DNA of 64,000 nucleotides from NCBI GenBank assembly GCA_910586775.1, contig CAJUJN010000013.1, positions 10,539 through 74,538 of the forward strand, given 5' to 3'. Positions within the stretch are counted from its first letter, which is position 1, and each line of letters starts with the position of its first letter. The stretch comes from an uncultured Acetatifactor sp. (GTDB lineage Bacteria; Bacillota; Clostridia; Lachnospirales; Lachnospiraceae). Below are positions 52,187 to 60,473 of the stretch, piece after piece. Under the pieces are notes generated by a model. It saw nothing but the letters and a program-made list of their open reading frames with translations. It did no database searches and was not told where the DNA came from. The position numbers were made by a program, and so were the translations under genes.

Positions 52187-53632
52187 TTAATTTCTCACAA
52201 CGTCTGCTGATGGCAGGAAAGAAAGACAGCTCTTCTGCTGCCGCCCTGGAATCAGGCGATTTCCATCCGTGTATCCCTCTTCCCTGCCCATAAGCTCTTC
52301 TATCAGAATTCTGCGAAGCGAATCAATTCTTTCCTGGCATTCCGGCTCTGCTATGGCATCATGCAATTCCTGTGGGTCCGTATCCAGACGGAAATACTGT
52401 TCTTTCCCGGATTCCATAAACCAGCAATACTTGTCCCGTTTCGTCACAATATACTGATTGCCCAAATCACCTCCGCTGTGTTCTCCATGAAGATATTCCC
52501 TGTCATTGTCATGCAGCAGAGACACACCGTCTATCCCTTCAGGGATATCGCCCCCGGCCAGTTCTATCATAGTAGGAAGGATATCCCGCAGTTCCGCCAG
52601 ACTGTCGCACACGGTTCCCGGCTTCCTTCCGGGCGCCTGGGCTATGATCAGCGGAATATGAATGCTTCCCTGATAAGGGCGGGTTTTCCGGAAAGTATAA
52701 TGGTCTCCTAACAGTTCTCCATGGTCAGAAGTAAATACTATAACGGTATTCTGATAAGAATTATCATCCTTCAATGCACTCATCAGCCTTCCAATCTGAT
52801 TGTCCAGATGACTGATGCAGGCATAGTATCCTATCTGCGCCTGACGCATCAATTCCGAATCCACGGAACCGGTATCCGCATCCGTAAGCCTCCCAAGCCG
52901 CTGCAGACGTTCCCTGTCTGCCCAGTCTCCCATTACAGGCGGCGTCAGTGTATGATTGCGGTAAAGGTCAAAAAAGCAGGCCGGCGCATCAAACGGCGGA
53001 TGAGGTCTGAGATAGGATGCCATCAGGAAAAAGGGCCTGGAACGGTCCCGGCGCCGCAGAAAGTCAATGGAACGGTCCGTAACCCAATTGGTCGGATGCA
53101 GTCTTTCCTCATATATCCATGGCCTGGCCGTAAAAGAATTGCATTCAAGCCCATTATCCGTAACATCCCTGTCAACTCCCAACTGAGTTTTCAGCCAATA
53201 GAAATAATCGTCGGCAACCCGTTGATTCTCGGCGTACGGTACATTTCCGTTCCGATAGGCATGGAGATAGCCGTCATGGAGTTCTATATTATGGAAACCC
53301 ATCAGATTCCGCAGCGGATGAACATGCATTTTCCCCACGCACTGAGTATAATAACCGTTTTTTGACAATTCTCCTGCCATGGTCACAGGATAATCCCAGG
53401 AAACTCTGTCCTGGTAACCCACCCGTCCATGATGCTCCTGCTTTAAACCGGTATGCAGGGCACATCTGGCAGGAATACAGCTGGGACAGGCTGTGTATGC
53501 ATTGGTATAGCGTACACCGATAGATGCCAGATGATCCAGATATGGGGTTTTCACATCCGGATGTCCGGCAACTCCCATACAGTCCCCTCTCATCTGATCG
53601 GTCATAATAAACAAAATATTTGGTTTCCTCAT
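52187..53632 (-). CDS. Sulfatase of the Cys-type formylglycine class
   Basis: 481 residues from the ATG at 53632 (AGGAG 7 nt upstream; frame open to 53662). N-terminal metal site NILFIMTDQMRGDCMG (Asp12), then the sulfatase signature CIPAR at 52-56 whose Cys is converted to formylglycine, HTGLKQEHHGRVGY, and the second metal segment VIVFTSDHGELLGDHY. It has no signal peptide, so it should act in the cytosol on imported sulfated sugars, with anaerobic Cys modification by an anSME-type enzyme encoded elsewhere. The substrate is unknown; heparan/chondroitin-type or mucin-type sulfates are possible. It lies 22 bp after the Nudix-GNAT gene in the same direction. Confidence 0.92.
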   Translation of the reverse strand: MRKPNILFIMTDQMRGDCMGVAGHPDVKTPYLDHLASIGVRYTNAYTACPSCIPARCALHTGLKQEHHGRVGYQDRVSWDYPVTMAGELSKNGYYTQCVGKMHVHPLRNLMGFHNIELHDGYLHAYRNGNVPYAENQRVADDYFYWLKTQLGVDRDVTDNGLECNSFTARPWIYEERLHPTNWVTDRSIDFLRRRDRSRPFFLMASYLRPHPPFDAPACFFDLYRNHTLTPPVMGDWADRERLQRLGRLTDADTGSVDSELMRQAQIGYYACISHLDNQIGRLMSALKDDNSYQNTVIVFTSDHGELLGDHYTFRKTRPYQGSIHIPLIIAQAPGRKPGTVCDSLAELRDILPTMIELAGGDIPEGIDGVSLLHDNDREYLHGEHSGGDLGNQYIVTKRDKYCWFMESGKEQYFRLDTDPQELHDAIAEPECQERIDSLRRILIEELMGREEGYTDGNRLIPGRQQKSCLSFLPSADVVRN

Positions 53633-53654
53633 TTGAAATCTCCTATTTCTTAAT

Positions 53655-54656
53655 TCAATCAACAGATGCCTTTAATACAAATTTCTGCGTCGGATAATCC
53701 AGCGATACACAAAGTTCCCCCGGCACAAATCCCAGAGATGCATAAAATGCCCTGGCAGCCTTTCCTTTCTCATCCCCTTCCCGAAAGGTTTCGACTGTAA
53801 TATCTCTGCTTTTATCCAGCCTGGTCATCATCAGCTGTATCATCTGGCTGGCGATGTTCTGTCTCCTGTACTCCGGATGCACCGCCATACAGCTGATGTA
53901 ATTACGTTTTTCCGAAAAAATAAGGATTCCTACCACCATACTGCCGTCTACTGCAGAGATTGCGCTTCCTCTCTCTATATTTTTCATTACCGTATTCCGG
54001 TAATCTTCCAGTGCCGCCTCTGTCTCCAGACCCGGAAAGCCATCCCTCACAATCTCCGCCAGGCTCATCCAGGACTTCAGATTGTCGGGAGCGGCAAAAT
54101 TCACCTGCAGCATCTGCCTTCTGTCTCCATGGGCGTCAAAACTTTGCGTATCCTTTATGTCAAATAATTTTCCGAGAAACCAGTACGGAATGAAGATACC
54201 CTCCTTCTGCATCCTGAGTGCCTCTTCTTTGTCCACCCAGCGGATACGCCGCACTTCTTCCTCCTGCAGACGAAGCCCGGACAGCTCCACATCCTTTTTT
54301 ACTATGTAATAATCATCAAAGCCGTCCGAAAAATTCATGGTAAAAACCGGACGGTATTCCGATAAATCAAGCTTCAGTCCCAGTTCCTCCATGACTTCTC
54401 TTTCGGCCGCCTGCGAACTGCTGTCCCCTGCCACAGCAGAGCCCCCCACACTTAAATCCCACATATTGGGCCACCCCTTTTTGAAAGGCTGTCTCTGCTG
54501 AATCAGAAGTTGATTATTGCTGTTAAAAATACAGACATGTACTACAAGATGATAATCACCATTTTTCATCTTGTCTCCACGTCTGTGTAATCTTCCTGTC
54601 CTGATTCTCTCCTTTGTATATACGTCCCAGTATTCTTCTTTTACCTTTCCTGTCAT
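53655..54656 (-). CDS. Nudix hydrolase - GNAT acetyltransferase fusion
   Basis: 333 residues from the ATG at 54656 (GGGAGG 4 nt upstream; the frame extends to 54692). The N-terminal Nudix domain is of the IDI-like type (YHLVVHVCIFNSNNQLLIQQR, WPNMWDLSVGGS). The Nudix box reads GSAVAGD-x7-REVMEELGL, so Asp stands where Glu is usual in the first part. The C-terminal ~140 residues are a GNAT domain (GMVVGILIFSEKR-like strand, CMAVHPEYRRQNIASQMIQ as the acetyl-CoA loop, AARAFYASLGFVPGE). The pair probably hydrolyses a nucleotide-linked or diphosphate compound and acetylates a small molecule; neither substrate is known. It precedes the sulfatase gene by 22 bp. Confidence 0.88.
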   Translation of the reverse strand: MTGKVKEEYWDVYTKERIRTGRLHRRGDKMKNGDYHLVVHVCIFNSNNQLLIQQRQPFKKGWPNMWDLSVGGSAVAGDSSSQAAEREVMEELGLKLDLSEYRPVFTMNFSDGFDDYYIVKKDVELSGLRLQEEEVRRIRWVDKEEALRMQKEGIFIPYWFLGKLFDIKDTQSFDAHGDRRQMLQVNFAAPDNLKSWMSLAEIVRDGFPGLETEAALEDYRNTVMKNIERGSAISAVDGSMVVGILIFSEKRNYISCMAVHPEYRRQNIASQMIQLMMTRLDKSRDITVETFREGDEKGKAARAFYASLGFVPGELCVSLDYPTQKFVLKASVD

Positions 54657-54779
54657 ACACCCTCCCTTCATATGAAGCATTCCCCAATACACTTATATTT
54701 CTTTTTATTCCCGTTTGTTCTTATAGCATTTATTTTACCATTCTATACATATGCTGACAAGTCCTGATTTTTCTGTCAG

Positions 54780-54824
54780 AATCTATACTGCACATTGAAA
54801 AAATCTGCAGCCATGTGATATAAC
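54780..54824 (-). repeat. Dispersed GCAAATGTTTTT/GTATAA palindrome, copy D
   Basis: Minus strand: TTATATCACATGGCTGCAGA then TTTTTTCAATGTGCAGTATAG. It matches copy B over CACATGrCTGCArAT and the GTATA end. It lies between the coiled-coil gene and the Nudix-GNAT gene. Confidence 0.6.
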
Positions 54825-54856
54825 GAAAAACCATCAGGCAATTCCGATAACAAAAA

Positions 54857-55381
54857 CTATACAATCCAGACAGTGTCCCTCATCTTATCGACAGTTTCCT
54901 TCAGACTTTGGCCGATTACAGCAAAATCCTGTCTTGCCTGTATGGGATTACTGACTATCTGGACACTGCTCTGTTCAATTTTTTTAACCAGCTGCTCCAA
55001 ATTCCGCATGCAAGTATCATGCAGTTCTTCCGCCTCCTCTTTATCCAGAAAAGAATCTTTCCTGCGGCATTTTACCAAGCTTTCCAGCTTATCAATGTAT
55101 TTGATTAAAAATTCTTTCTTTCCTTTTAATTCCCTGTCATTGTTCTCATAAACGGACTTTTCTTCCCTGATTTTCTCGATTTCATCCCTGTAAACCGTCT
55201 CCATCTTTCTGGGAGAGAAAACCTTGAAATCTTCCGGCTCAGCATCTCTAAAAGCTTTCAGACGGGCATCTATATCCCTGATGCGTTCCATATCTGCCTG
55301 AAGCTGTATATCTATGCCCTTTACCTCCTGGCGAAACTCTGAAAGCATCCCCTTCATGACATTATAATCATCCAGTCTCAT
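54857..55381 (-). CDS. Coiled-coil protein of unknown function
   Basis: 174 residues, AAGGAG 5 nt before the ATG. Predicted to be almost all helical with heptad-like charged stretches (MLSEFRQEVKGIDIQLQADM, RDEIEKIREEKSVYEN, LIKYIDKLESLVK). No membrane segment or catalytic motif. I do not recognise the family. It starts 20 bp after the diguanylate cyclase gene, so it is probably co-transcribed and may work with it in signalling. Confidence 0.75.
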   Translation of the reverse strand: MRLDDYNVMKGMLSEFRQEVKGIDIQLQADMERIRDIDARLKAFRDAEPEDFKVFSPRKMETVYRDEIEKIREEKSVYENNDRELKGKKEFLIKYIDKLESLVKCRRKDSFLDKEEAEELHDTCMRNLEQLVKKIEQSSVQIVSNPIQARQDFAVIGQSLKETVDKMRDTVWIV

Positions 55382-55401
55382 AATATCTCCTTACAATGGC
55401 A

Positions 55402-56772
55402 TCATGCCTTCTTCTCCTCATAAAAGGAATAACCGCAGCGCCCATTCTCCTTAGTAACGTAAAGAGCGGAATCAGCCTTTTTATAGAGATCGTCTTCAAA
55501 TCCGTTAGAGGAAAAAGCAACTCCCACGCTGAGTGAAACTTTTGGCAAATCACCTTCCGGATTCAGCAATATATTATTAATATTGTCTATTTTCTCTTCA
55601 ATTACAGACTTCATCTCTTCTGAGGCATCCGTTATAATTACCGCAAATTCATCCCCGCCGATTCTTGCAGGATGGTCTGTGGCTCTGAAATTTTCTTCCA
55701 GAAGCTTAGCCACTTTTTTCAGTACCTTATCCCCTGTTTCATGTCCGTACTGGTCATTTACCTGCTTGAATTTATCCACATCCAGTATCATCAGGGCAAT
55801 GGGAGTCTGCTTTGTCCTCAAAAACTGCTTTAATCTTTCAAAAGCGCCTCTGTTGATGATTCCTGTCAGCGCATCATGTTCCGCCCGGTAATTCAGCATC
55901 GCCTCATTGGCCGAATTTAACTCATAGATATTATTATAAGTCAAAGCCAAATACTTAAACTCATAAGAGCCGGCTACATTTAGTTTTTCTTTGTCCTCTA
56001 TATTTTCTATGTAAATCTTGAGGGGATTGATAACCAGGACTATAATCAGTATAAATACAAAAATATTCTCAATAAACAATACGCTGATCAAAATACGCTG
56101 CTGTGTCATGGTATTTTTCAGCGCAGAAGCGCTGCGCTGCTGTTTCTGCATGGTATCGTCCACTATACTGTCCACAAAATAGGAAATATTTTCCATAATC
56201 ATATCTTTGGATTCCTGATATACCGAACCAAATACCATTTCCTGTGCTCTGGCAACCATTTCTTCCGGACTCAGATTGTAATCAGCCTCTGTCAATTCCA
56301 TCTTTCGCACATCTTCGGGAATCATATCTTCCGTCATTTCTTCCGCCTGAGAAATCAGACGCATGGCATAGATTTCATCTGTCATCAGACGGTTTGAATA
56401 ATCCAGCGCCGTCTGCAGATACCCGTAAATCTCTTCGCTGACATTAAACGCTTTCATCTGCTCCAAAGCCATATCTCTTCGCCTGGTATTGTAGACTTCA
56501 TTAAAATATTCCTCTACATACTTTATGTCCTTCGTCACTGTATAGAGACGTACCTGATCCGTAAGATAGTCAGAGCCTTCTTCTATGAGTCCGGCATTTT
56601 TTTGACAGGCGATGTAATCCTCCGTAGCGGACATCATGGCATTATATTTCTGAGACGCATGGATGGTAGCCCCGATTAAAAAAAGATACAAAATACAGGA
56701 TACCACCATCATGTAGATATTGATATTCTTAATTTTAATTCCTTTTACTCCCTTACCGCTCTTTTCCTCCAT
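55402..56772 (-). CDS. Membrane-bound diguanylate cyclase (GGDEF) with extracellular sensor
   Basis: 456 residues. A membrane helix near residues 20-38 (IYMMVVSCILYLFLIGATI), a helical extracellular sensor of ~200 residues, a second helix (ILISVLFIENIFVFILIIVLVI), then a GGDEF domain: YRAEHDALTGIINRGAFERL, LDVDKFKQVNDQYGHETGD and RIGGDEFAV, with the GGDEF near 372-376. RATD lies five residues before GGDEF, the position of the RxxD inhibitory site, so feedback by cyclic di-GMP is likely. The ATG at 56772 is chosen because an earlier ATG (56838) lies inside the TATAAT of the promoter; its ribosome site (AGGAGG, 14 nt away) is poorly spaced. Co-transcribed with the coiled-coil gene. Confidence 0.92.
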   Translation of the reverse strand: MEEKSGKGVKGIKIKNINIYMMVVSCILYLFLIGATIHASQKYNAMMSATEDYIACQKNAGLIEEGSDYLTDQVRLYTVTKDIKYVEEYFNEVYNTRRRDMALEQMKAFNVSEEIYGYLQTALDYSNRLMTDEIYAMRLISQAEEMTEDMIPEDVRKMELTEADYNLSPEEMVARAQEMVFGSVYQESKDMIMENISYFVDSIVDDTMQKQQRSASALKNTMTQQRILISVLFIENIFVFILIIVLVINPLKIYIENIEDKEKLNVAGSYEFKYLALTYNNIYELNSANEAMLNYRAEHDALTGIINRGAFERLKQFLRTKQTPIALMILDVDKFKQVNDQYGHETGDKVLKKVAKLLEENFRATDHPARIGGDEFAVIITDASEEMKSVIEEKIDNINNILLNPEGDLPKVSLSVGVAFSSNGFEDDLYKKADSALYVTKENGRCGYSFYEEKKA

Positions 56773-56836
56773 CGGTTTCCAATCATCCTCCTCATTTTCC
56801 CCAGAAATTGTCGTAGATATTTCCTTATGCTCTATC

Positions 56837-56865
56837 ATTATAAAAAAATTTTTTACATTTTTCAA
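56837..56865 (-). promoter_or_regulatory. Promoter of the GGDEF operon
   Basis: Minus strand TTGAAA (56860-56865), 17-bp spacer, TATAAT (56837-56842). It fixes the start of the GGDEF gene downstream of 56837. Confidence 0.7.
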
Positions 56866-56905
56866 TCATATTGTAAGCAAAACTCAATCTGTTTTTAATC
56901 GCTTT

Positions 56906-57631
56906 TTAATTCAGAGGTTCTTTTGCAGGTAAACCTGCTTTTCTGGGATACTTTCCCGGCGTCTCGTTCTCCTTCTTTATCACAAACAGGCATCTGTAAA
57001 TATTCGAATCCGGCAGCAAAAATTCCTTTTTCTCTGTTACTTTTCCCCCTAAAAGGGCAATGGAATTTCCGGCTTCCACCATTTCACCAGAAATTTTTTC
57101 GGATTTATATGCGACAAAAAAACCTCCTCTTTTTACAAAGGGAAGACAATATTCTGATAATGTGGACAGATTGGCAACGGCCCTTGAGACACACAGGTCA
57201 AAGCTTTCTCTCAGTTTACCTGGTCTGGCGAAATCCTCCGCTCTGCCGTGAAGCGCTTCCACACCTGTCAGTTCCAGGTCGCCGATGACGGCATTCAGGA
57301 ACTGAATCCTTTTATTCAGAGAATCCAAAAGCGTTACCCTGCATCCCGGAAATGCTATCTTCAGCACAAGCCCCGGAAACCCTGCACCGGTGCCTACATC
57401 AATCAGGCTGGATGCACCATTCATATCATAAGCGTTCACCAGACTGAGGCTGTCTATAAAGTGCTTCTTCATCACATCCTCATATTCCGTTATGGCAGTC
57501 AGATTCGTCATTTGATTCCATTTTACAAGCAGTTCGTAATATCGTATAAACTGCGCAATCTGTTTTTCCGACAAAGATATTTCCAGACCTTTCAAATCTT
57601 TCCGAAATTGTTCTGTTTGATACTGAAACAT
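56906..57631 (-). CDS. rsmG: 16S rRNA (guanine527-N7)-methyltransferase
   Basis: 241 residues, the usual length. RsmG methylates G527 of 16S rRNA with S-adenosylmethionine. Family segments: LVKWNQMTNLTAITEYEDVMKKHFIDSL, the SAM loop LIDVGTGAGFPGLVLKIAFP, VTLLDSLNKRIQFLN, EALHGRAEDFAR and CVSRAVANLSTLSEYCLPF. GAGG lies 8 nt before the ATG. In most Bacillota it directly follows mnmG; here a MATE exporter and an alarmone synthetase stand between them. Confidence 0.97.
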   Translation of the reverse strand: MFQYQTEQFRKDLKGLEISLSEKQIAQFIRYYELLVKWNQMTNLTAITEYEDVMKKHFIDSLSLVNAYDMNGASSLIDVGTGAGFPGLVLKIAFPGCRVTLLDSLNKRIQFLNAVIGDLELTGVEALHGRAEDFARPGKLRESFDLCVSRAVANLSTLSEYCLPFVKRGGFFVAYKSEKISGEMVEAGNSIALLGGKVTEKKEFLLPDSNIYRCLFVIKKENETPGKYPRKAGLPAKEPLN

Positions 57632-57763
57632 GAAAATTGCCTCATTTCTATTCCTTATTCTATCTTCTTACCAACATTCTAAAACCTTTCGCAATACATA
57701 TATACACACAGGGATTCACTCTTATTATCATCAATGTATTTTAATGTATACTATAATTAATAT

Positions 57764-59149
57764 CTACACGCTGCCATGGCAGTTACGACCGGGATTCTCC
57801 TCCAGCTTTCGGAACAGTCTCACCAGGACAAACCCGGCAATCACCGCCAGAAGGAACTCCGCAACCGCCTGTGCATAAGGCAGTCCATAAAGAGGAAATA
57901 TGTAATTCAGTATTAAAAGTGCCGGAATTTCAAATACAATCTTTCTCAAAATAGCAAAAATCAAAGCCTTGTTTCCCATACCGGTAGCCTGAAATACTCC
58001 CACTGTCAGGAAATCCACACACATAAAGGGAAGCTGCAGGCACATTCCTTTCAGGAAATGTGCGCCATATGCCACTATCACTTCATTATCCATAAACATT
58101 CGAACCAGAGAGCCTGCAAAAATCAGATAGCCTGCAGATATTACCACTACGCAGCAGATACCGATTTTCATGCTGTAGAGAATGGTATCCTTCATGCGGC
58201 GGTAATTTTTGCTGGCATAGGTATAGCCAACCAACGGCATAATCCCCTGGAACATACCGAAGAACAGATTTAGAGGTACCATATTGATCTTCTGGGCGAT
58301 TCCCATGGAAGCCACCACATCCGATCCGTAGGAAGCCGAAAAATTGTTCAGCAGCGTCATGCTGGTCACATTCAGCAGATTCTGAATGCAGGCCGGAATT
58401 CCCACTGCAAAGATGCCGAAGAGAATCGTTTTATCAAAGGAAAAAAGCTTCGGCGAAATTGACACATAAGTTTTTCCTCTTCTGACATACAAGAGTACGA
58501 AAAAGTAACAGCACGCCAAAGTATTTCCCAGAAAAGTGGCAAGTCCTGCCCCCGCCGCCCCCATATTCAATCCCCAGGGAAGAATAAAGATGGGATCCAG
58601 TATCATATTCAGGACACATCCGCTGATGGTTCCGATGCTGGCATGGAAAGTGGCTCCTTCCGACCGGACCATATAGGCCATCACCACATTCAGGATGGCC
58701 GGAACTGCTCCGCAGCACACTGTCCACTGCATGTAATCATTGGTAGCCGCTATGGTGCTTTCTTCCGCGCCCAACAAAATCAACAGATTCGACCGAAAAA
58801 GGATACTCAACAGAGAAAATAAAGCTGAGCAGAATACCGTACAATAAAAACCAATAGCCGCACATTTCCTGACAGTCTGATGTTCATGCCGTCCCAATGC
58901 ACGGCTCATCATACTGCTGGTTCCCGCCCCAAAGAGATTATTTACAGCGTTGAAAGCAAGCATCATAGGCGCCACAAGAGTGACGGCAGCATTCTGTATG
59001 GGATCATTAAGCATTCCTACAAAATAGGTATCCGCCAGATTATAGATTATGGTGATCAGGGAGCTTATGATAGTCGGTACAATAAGCTGCCTTACGGCTG
59101 CGGGGACTGATGTCCTCTCGAAAAGTTCTGTTTTATCCTGATTTTTCAT
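57764..59149 (-). CDS. MATE family efflux transporter
   Basis: 461 residues with about twelve membrane helices. Typical MATE segments are QLIVPTIISSLITIIYNLADTYFVG, NNLFGAGTSSMMSRALG, MILDPIFILPWGLNMGAAGAGLATFLGN and FFGMFQGIMPLVGYTYASKNYRRM. MATE proteins export cationic drugs or metabolites with a Na+ or H+ gradient; the substrate is unknown. The ATG is preceded by AGGG. It lies between rsmG and the alarmone synthetase gene, same direction, with 115-130 bp gaps. Confidence 0.94.
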   Translation of the reverse strand: MKNQDKTELFERTSVPAAVRQLIVPTIISSLITIIYNLADTYFVGMLNDPIQNAAVTLVAPMMLAFNAVNNLFGAGTSSMMSRALGRHEHQTVRKCAAIGFYCTVFCSALFSLLSILFRSNLLILLGAEESTIAATNDYMQWTVCCGAVPAILNVVMAYMVRSEGATFHASIGTISGCVLNMILDPIFILPWGLNMGAAGAGLATFLGNTLACCYFFVLLYVRRGKTYVSISPKLFSFDKTILFGIFAVGIPACIQNLLNVTSMTLLNNFSASYGSDVVASMGIAQKINMVPLNLFFGMFQGIMPLVGYTYASKNYRRMKDTILYSMKIGICCVVVISAGYLIFAGSLVRMFMDNEVIVAYGAHFLKGMCLQLPFMCVDFLTVGVFQATGMGNKALIFAILRKIVFEIPALLILNYIFPLYGLPYAQAVAEFLLAVIAGFVLVRLFRKLEENPGRNCHGSV

Positions 59150-59265
59150 TTTTTACCCTGTTCCTATCCGTATCTTTTCTTCCGGTATCCTTTTCATCAT
59201 GCAATGTACTCATACCTTTGATATCTTCTGTTTGAAACCTTATAAGTACCTGGCAGTAACTGCCT

Positions 59266-59922
59266 TTACCTGATATCTTTTATTTCCTCATATATATTCT
59301 GCATTTCAAGGTCTGCATTGAAGATGCTGTGGGCAATGTTTGTCAGGCGTATCCTTGTGGAATCCGAAACCTCCGCTTCCGTCTTATAGCGAAGCTGATG
59401 CTCCAGGCTTGCCCAGAAATCCATGGCGATGGTCCTCATCTGAATTTCCACCGGAATAATCTGTTTTTCCGATGAAAGAAAGATGGGAATGGCTACTATC
59501 AGATGATAACTTCTGTATCCGTTGGCCTTTGGATTGGCTATATAGTCTTTCTCCCTCACAATCAGAAGGTCATCCTGTTTTTTTAACATCTTGACGATCG
59601 CATAGATATCGTTTATGTAAGAACAGATAACCCTGATTCCCCCGATATCCGTAATTTCGTCCCTCATTATCTCATATTCCAGAGGAAGATTCTTCTGAAG
59701 CATTTTATTCCGGATGCTTTCTGTCTTTTTCAGCCTGTGGGTGATATGCTGTATGGGATTTCTGTCTTTATTTAACTCGAATTCCTGACTCAGATTTTCC
59801 AGTTTGGTACAGATTTCCCGCATGGCGCAGGAATAGAGCATGGTCATTTCCTTGATCTGCCAGTAAGATGTGGGAAAACCGACTGGCAGGTCAGTAACTT
59901 CAATATTTTCTGTTTCTTCCAT
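59266..59922 (-). CDS. Small alarmone synthetase ((p)ppGpp synthetase, RelA/SpoT domain only)
   Basis: 218 residues, so no hydrolase or regulatory domains. The RelA/SpoT synthetase core is clear: HRLKKTESIRNKM, DIGGIRVICSYINDIYAIVKML, YIANPKANGYRSYHLIV and VEIQMRTIAMDFWASLEHQLRYK. It transfers pyrophosphate from ATP to GDP/GTP, giving stress alarmones in the cytosol. It is similar in size to RelQ/RelP-type enzymes. GGAGG precedes the ATG by 11 nt. A good -10 (TATAAT, complement of 60012-60017) lies ~90 bp upstream with a weak -35. Confidence 0.93.
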   Translation of the reverse strand: MEETENIEVTDLPVGFPTSYWQIKEMTMLYSCAMREICTKLENLSQEFELNKDRNPIQHITHRLKKTESIRNKMLQKNLPLEYEIMRDEITDIGGIRVICSYINDIYAIVKMLKKQDDLLIVREKDYIANPKANGYRSYHLIVAIPIFLSSEKQIIPVEIQMRTIAMDFWASLEHQLRYKTEAEVSDSTRIRLTNIAHSIFNADLEMQNIYEEIKDIR

Positions 59923-60473
59923 ATATGTTAAAACCTCCGAAACTATTCTTCTCCTGTTTTTGGTAGAACTATGATGGCCATTCGGCCGTTCCTTGCCTTG
60001 AATATGGTCATATTATACCATAAAAACAAATACAAATATAAATAGCCTGAAAAATTAATACTTTTTTCACATTCCATTCATAAAGCATATCAAACAGCAC
60101 ATCAATGTTCTTATCCAAAAGTATATATTCCCATATATTACAAATGTTACAAATTTGTCCCGAATTCTAAAATTGTGTTGCAATCAACCGTCGCATACGG
60201 TACATTAAAAACAGAGAATACGGCACTTGCTCTATTGGATGTACCAAAAAGAACGAACCCCCGATTGTACCGCTAATACAATCGGGGGTTCTTCTTCTTT
60301 TACGGAGAAGCCAACCTTCTGTGTTGGTTACCGCTTTTTTCTCTTCGTCCAGCCAATTGCATATATAGTATGCAACTACACTTCTCATACGGAGAATACA
60401 AAATTGTGCACTTGCACCATTGGCATGCACCCTCTTTGGACTTATTATAATTCAACAGAATTTTTATATCCGC
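59923..60473. other. 551-bp intergenic region between the alarmone synthetase and mnmG
   Basis: Contains the TATAAT for the synthetase (60012-60017, minus), the strong hairpin at 60255-60291, and two partly similar stretches on either side of it (60205-60245 and 60388-60440, sharing GAGAATAC, GCACTTGC and ATTGG). Small open frames here owe their matching RTPDC...TIGGS peptides to the palindrome and are not genes. Confidence 0.55.
60255..60291. terminator. Perfect 15-bp hairpin, terminator of the mnmE-mnmG unit
   Basis: GAACCCCCGATTGTA (60255-60269) pairs with TACAATCGGGGGTTC (60277-60291) around CCGCTAA. TTCTTCTTTT follows on the plus strand and GTTCTTTTT on the minus strand, so it can stop transcription both ways. 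Confidence 0.8.
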
